Shown piece after piece: positions 61,957 to 64,000 of a stretch of 64,000 nt of DNA (its first letter is position 1; each line of letters begins with the position of its first letter). This DNA is from an uncultured Treponema sp. (GTDB taxonomy: Bacteria > Spirochaetota > Spirochaetia > Treponematales > Treponemataceae): positions 124,001-188,000 of the forward strand of contig CAMVCB010000004.1 of NCBI GenBank assembly GCA_947165895.1, read 5' to 3'. The notes beneath the pieces are model-generated. The model was not told where the DNA came from. It saw only the letters and a program-made list of their open reading frames with translations, and made no database searches. A program made the translations under genes and the position numbers.

Positions 61957-61968
61957 TTAATAAAACCG

Positions 61969-62049
61969 GGGAACTGTTTGTAACCTTAACTAAACATGTA
62001 AGGGGTACGGACAGTTCCCATTTTTATTTTTACTTCGTAAAAATAAAAA
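61969..62049. repeat. R2 element (copy f), tandem to copy d
   Basis: The outer stem GGGAACTGT/ACAGTTCCC (61969-61977, 62011-62019) has loop start TTGTAACC. A 13-bp A/T hairpin TTTTTATTTTTAC/GTAAAAATAAAAA with TTC loop (62021-62049) follows. It has the same order as copy d, 12 bases upstream. It probably also acts as a terminator before the pheA leader. Confidence 0.72.
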
Positions 62050-62105
62050 CAGTATAATCTTATCTGCAAGAAGTTTTATCTTCGGGGATTTTTTTTGAAT
62101 TTTAT

Positions 62106-62134
62106 TTGACACAGAAAAATAAATCCGCTATATT
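62106..62134 (+). promoter_or_regulatory. Promoter of the phenylalanine leader/biosynthesis operon
   Basis: TTGACA (62106-62111) and TATATT (62129-62134) are separated by 17 bases. Transcription would start near 62141, 45 bases before the leader-peptide ATG. Confidence 0.82.
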
Positions 62135-62185
62135 TTTGCTGAATTAAGTGTGCTTTTGCGCGCGTATCTTTATAAGGAGCTGAAA

Positions 62186-62332
62186 ATGACTTTTAATTTT
62201 TCCTTTAAAAGCTTTAACTTTTTCTCATTTAGCTTTTTTAGCTTTGCATTTTCAGCATTTTTTAATGGTAAAGATATGGCGTTTGGAGGTAAAAGCACAT
62301 GGAAAAGAAGAACAGAGAACAATATAAAATAG
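62186..62332 (+). CDS. Phenylalanine-rich leader peptide
   Basis: This 48-codon frame has AAGGAG upstream of its ATG. The first 26 residues include 13 phenylalanines (MTFNFSFKSFNFFSFSFF and on), mostly as Ser-Phe and Phe-Phe pairs. Then comes a polar tail. It lies between a consensus promoter and a terminator hairpin, and upstream of a gene for phenylalanine synthesis. That is the layout of attenuation leaders such as E. coli pheL: ribosome stalling at Phe codons when Phe-tRNA is scarce should prevent terminator formation. The 16-residue polar tail after the Phe tract is longer than usual. Function is inferred from content and context. Confidence 0.88.
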   Translation: MTFNFSFKSFNFFSFSFFSFAFSAFFNGKDMAFGGKSTWKRRTENNIK

Positions 62333-62460
62333 AATCTCAAATCACTCTTAATAGAGTTATAAGGACGAAACATAAGGCGATATTATTTTTGGTTGGCTTC
62401 GATAACCGGAGTCATAGCAAAAATAACATCGCCTTTTTTACTTTTAAATTCTTTGCCTAA
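62299..62460 (+). CDS. Second small ORF crossing the attenuator
   Basis: A 53-residue frame starts at ATG 62299 with GGAGG 9 bases upstream. It overlaps the leader frame and runs through the terminator hairpin to TAA at 62458. Its end is again Phe-rich (IAFFTFKFFA), partly because of the T-runs. It is basic in the first half. If translated, a ribosome crossing the hairpin would itself block termination. It may be a chance frame, but the strong ribosome-binding site argues for a look. Confidence 0.35.
   Translation: MEKKNREQYKIESQITLNRVIRTKHKAILFLVGFDNRSHSKNNIAFFTFKFFA
62374..62439 (+). terminator. Attenuator terminator of the pheA-type operon
   Basis: The 18-nt arms (62374-62391 and 62418-62435) pair with one mismatch, AAGGCGAT...TTTTTG with CAAAAATAA...CGCCTT. 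They enclose a 26-base loop with a small inner GGTT/AACC pairing, and six T follow. It is 41 bases after the leader stop and before the biosynthetic gene. Confidence 0.85.
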
Positions 62461-62483
62461 AAGTGGCTCCCTCGCGCCAGTTT
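62459..62483. repeat. R3 mini-element (copy c)
   Basis: Only the two ends of R3 are present: AAAAGTGGCTCCC runs straight into CTCGCGCCAGTTTC. This is the junction expected if a full R3 lost everything between the two GCTCCC repeats visible in copy b. It sits between the attenuator and the DAHP-synthase gene. Confidence 0.7.
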
Positions 62484-62520
62484 CATTTACAAAATTTAAA
62501 GACAAAAGGAGATATAACTT

Positions 62521-64000
62521 ATGGAATCTAATAAACCTTACAAATTAGCAAGCAGAGAATATAAAAAAGAAGATACAGTTGTGGAAATTCCTAACAGCCG
62601 CGGACAGATTGTGCGGGTTGGAGGGCCTAGAATCGTGACAATGGCGGGGCCATGTGCGGTAGAAAGCCGGGAACAGATGATGGAAATTGCGGCGGCAGTT
62701 GCGGCAAGCGGGGCTGTCATGCTGAGGGGTGGCGCCTACAAGCCAAGAACTTCGCCTTACTCTTTTCAGGGACTGGGGGAAGAAGGTTTGAAATACCTTC
62801 GGGAAGCCAGCGATAAATACGGCCTTCCTATTGTTACCGAGATTGTTGACACTTCGCTTGTGGACGTGATGGAAAAATACGGGGTGGACGTTTATCAGAT
62901 TGGTGCGCGAAACATGCAGAATTTTGAACTTTTGAAGAAGGTTGGAGCCCTGGGTAAGCCTGTAATTTTGAAGAGGGGGCTTGCGGCTACAATTGACGAC
63001 CTTCTGATGAGTGCGGAATACCTGCTTTCAAGCGGAACTGAAAAAGTAATTTTGTGCGAAAGGGGTATCAGGACTTTTGAGCGGGCAACCCGCAACACTC
63101 TGGATTTGAGTGCGGTACCGGTTTTAAGAAGCCTTACTCATCTTCCGATTATTGTTGACCCAAGTCATGCGGTTGGAATCCGCAGTATGATTCCTCAGAT
63201 GGGACTTGCGGCAATTGCCAGCGGGGCAGACGGAATTATCGTTGAAGTTCACAATCATCCGGAAAAGGCTATGAGTGACGGACCTCAGGCACTTCTTCCT
63301 GAACAGTTTGATAAGCTGATGCACGATGTTGAGGCATTTGCACCGGTTCTGGGAAAGGCGGTTGCCCATATCCGTGATGATGAGGCCGCTCACGACAGCC
63401 AGCTGGTAGTTAAGACTAAAAAATCGGAGGAGCCGCACCAGGTTATCTGTTCCTTCAGCGGAAAGCGGGGGGCTTATGCGGAGCAGGCTATCAACCGTTA
63501 TTTTGACGGCGACAATGTCCGTGCTCAGGCAGAGGATTCTTTTGCGGGCATTTTCCAGGCGGTTACGGACGGAAAATCGGATTTTGGTATGGTTCCGATT
63601 GAAAACAGCCTTGCCGGTACAATTTACGAAAACTACGATAACTTTACCCGCTTTGCTGATGTTGAAATTATCGGTTCGATTACGCTGAATGTGCGGCATG
63701 CTCTGCTTGGCGTGAAAGGTGCAAAGCTTTCGGATGTAAAAAAGGTTTATTCCCACCCCCAGGCTTTGAGTCAGTGCAAAAAGTTTCTTGATTCTCACGC
63801 GGACTGGGAAAAAATTGATGCCGTTTCGACTGCGACTGCCGCAAACAATGTGCGTGACTGGAACAGTAAGGAAAATGCGGCTATTGCCAGCGAAAATAAT
63901 GCGGCTTTGTATGGCCTTGAAGTTTTACAGGAAGATATTGAAAATAACCCTGGAAACTTCACCCGCTTTATGGTGATTGCCGCCAGAGATAAAAATCCTG
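62521..64000 (+). CDS. DAHP synthase-prephenate dehydratase fusion (3' end outside window)
   Basis: At least 493 residues are visible; the frame is open at the right edge. Residues ~1-285 are a type I-beta DAHP synthase ([72 protein letters not shown]), the first step of the shikimate pathway. From ~306 it is prephenate dehydratase ([56 protein letters not shown], and NFTRF), the last specific step to phenylalanine. No chorismate mutase domain lies between. An ACT domain may follow beyond the window. AAGGAG precedes the ATG. A Phe attenuator upstream fits the pathway. Confidence 0.93.
   Translation, partial: MESNKPYKLASREYKKEDTVVEIPNSRGQIVRVGGPRIVTMAGPCAVESREQMMEIAAAVAASGAVMLRGGAYKPRTSPYSFQGLGEEGLKYLREASDKYGLPIVTEIVDTSLVDVMEKYGVDVYQIGARNMQNFELLKKVGALGKPVILKRGLAATIDDLLMSAEYLLSSGTEKVILCERGIRTFERATRNTLDLSAVPVLRSLTHLPIIVDPSHAVGIRSMIPQMGLAAIASGADGIIVEVHNHPEKAMSDGPQALLPEQFDKLMHDVEAFAPVLGKAVAHIRDDEAAHDSQLVVKTKKSEEPHQVICSFSGKRGAYAEQAINRYFDGDNVRAQAEDSFAGIFQAVTDGKSDFGMVPIENSLAGTIYENYDNFTRFADVEIIGSITLNVRHALLGVKGAKLSDVKKVYSHPQALSQCKKFLDSHADWEKIDAVSTATAANNVRDWNSKENAAIASENNAALYGLEVLQEDIENNPGNFTRFMVIAARDKNP

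Noticed and set aside
63124..63798. 224-codon minus-strand open frame
   Set aside because: It is antisense to the DAHP synthase-prephenate dehydratase gene, whose motifs continue across the whole stretch.

Overview
The window reads as a chromosomal segment of an anaerobic spirochaete, most likely a host-associated Treponema. This is inference from gene content; no 16S or other taxonomic marker is present. Supporting signs are moderate G+C, several very large outer-membrane proteins ending in phenylalanine, an FtsK with a long acidic linker, oxygen-defence proteins typical of anaerobes (rubrerythrin, desulfoferrodoxin, flavodiiron protein), an MCP, many sugar and polyamine uptake genes, and Sec/lipobox signal peptides. 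I saw no tRNA, rRNA, CRISPR, transposase or prophage gene. Genes are dense and lie on both strands.

Layout. 1-6.2 kb: the end of a tandem ABC ATPase (ModF type), a GH18 lipoprotein, a PFL/DUF711 protein, and a small XRE-regulator locus with a GNAT enzyme. 6.2-14.2 kb: FtsK, then on the minus strand an HD hydrolase coupled to an MscS channel, endonuclease III and MetK. 14.4-31.7 kb: a cell-envelope block with a lone CBM48-like protein, an NlpC/P60-barrel fusion, a lipoprotein, a zinc-peptidase/propeller/barrel protein, a sirtuin, a 2021-residue Ig-repeat surface protein with two companions (one a degenerate HD-GYP protein), and a DUF4015 glycosidase-like protein. 31.7-45.8 kb: MnmE, a GNAT-MATE fusion, an MCP, a Ca2+/Na+ exchanger, PotD, an orphan sugar-sensor-like protein, rubrerythrin, O-acetylhomoserine sulfhydrylase, a FadL-like porin and a LUD protein. 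46.0-55.8 kb: a sucrose/fructoside operon (LacI regulator, binding protein, two permeases, GH32, fructokinase) followed by two diguanylate cyclases. 55.9-60.6 kb: desulfoferrodoxin and flavodiiron protein, a HAD hydrolase, and a CitA/CitB-like two-component system. 60.8-64.0 kb: a SemiSWEET-like protein, a degenerate SGNH protein, and a DAHP synthase-prephenate dehydratase fusion behind a phenylalanine-rich leader peptide and attenuator.

The most unusual feature is a set of dispersed, highly structured non-coding repeats. Family R1 (GC-rich, multi-hairpin) has three intergenic copies, and two in-frame insertions inside mnmE look like the same element. Family R2 (a long-stem loop followed by a short triloop hairpin) has six copies just after stop codons. 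Family R3 (about 150 nt, nested stems) has two full copies between convergent genes and one mini copy that an internal deletion would explain. A fourth element is a long imperfect inverted repeat near 58.2 kb. Within families the arms differ in sequence between copies but stay complementary, which points to selection on structure. These are the best candidates here for an undescribed system.
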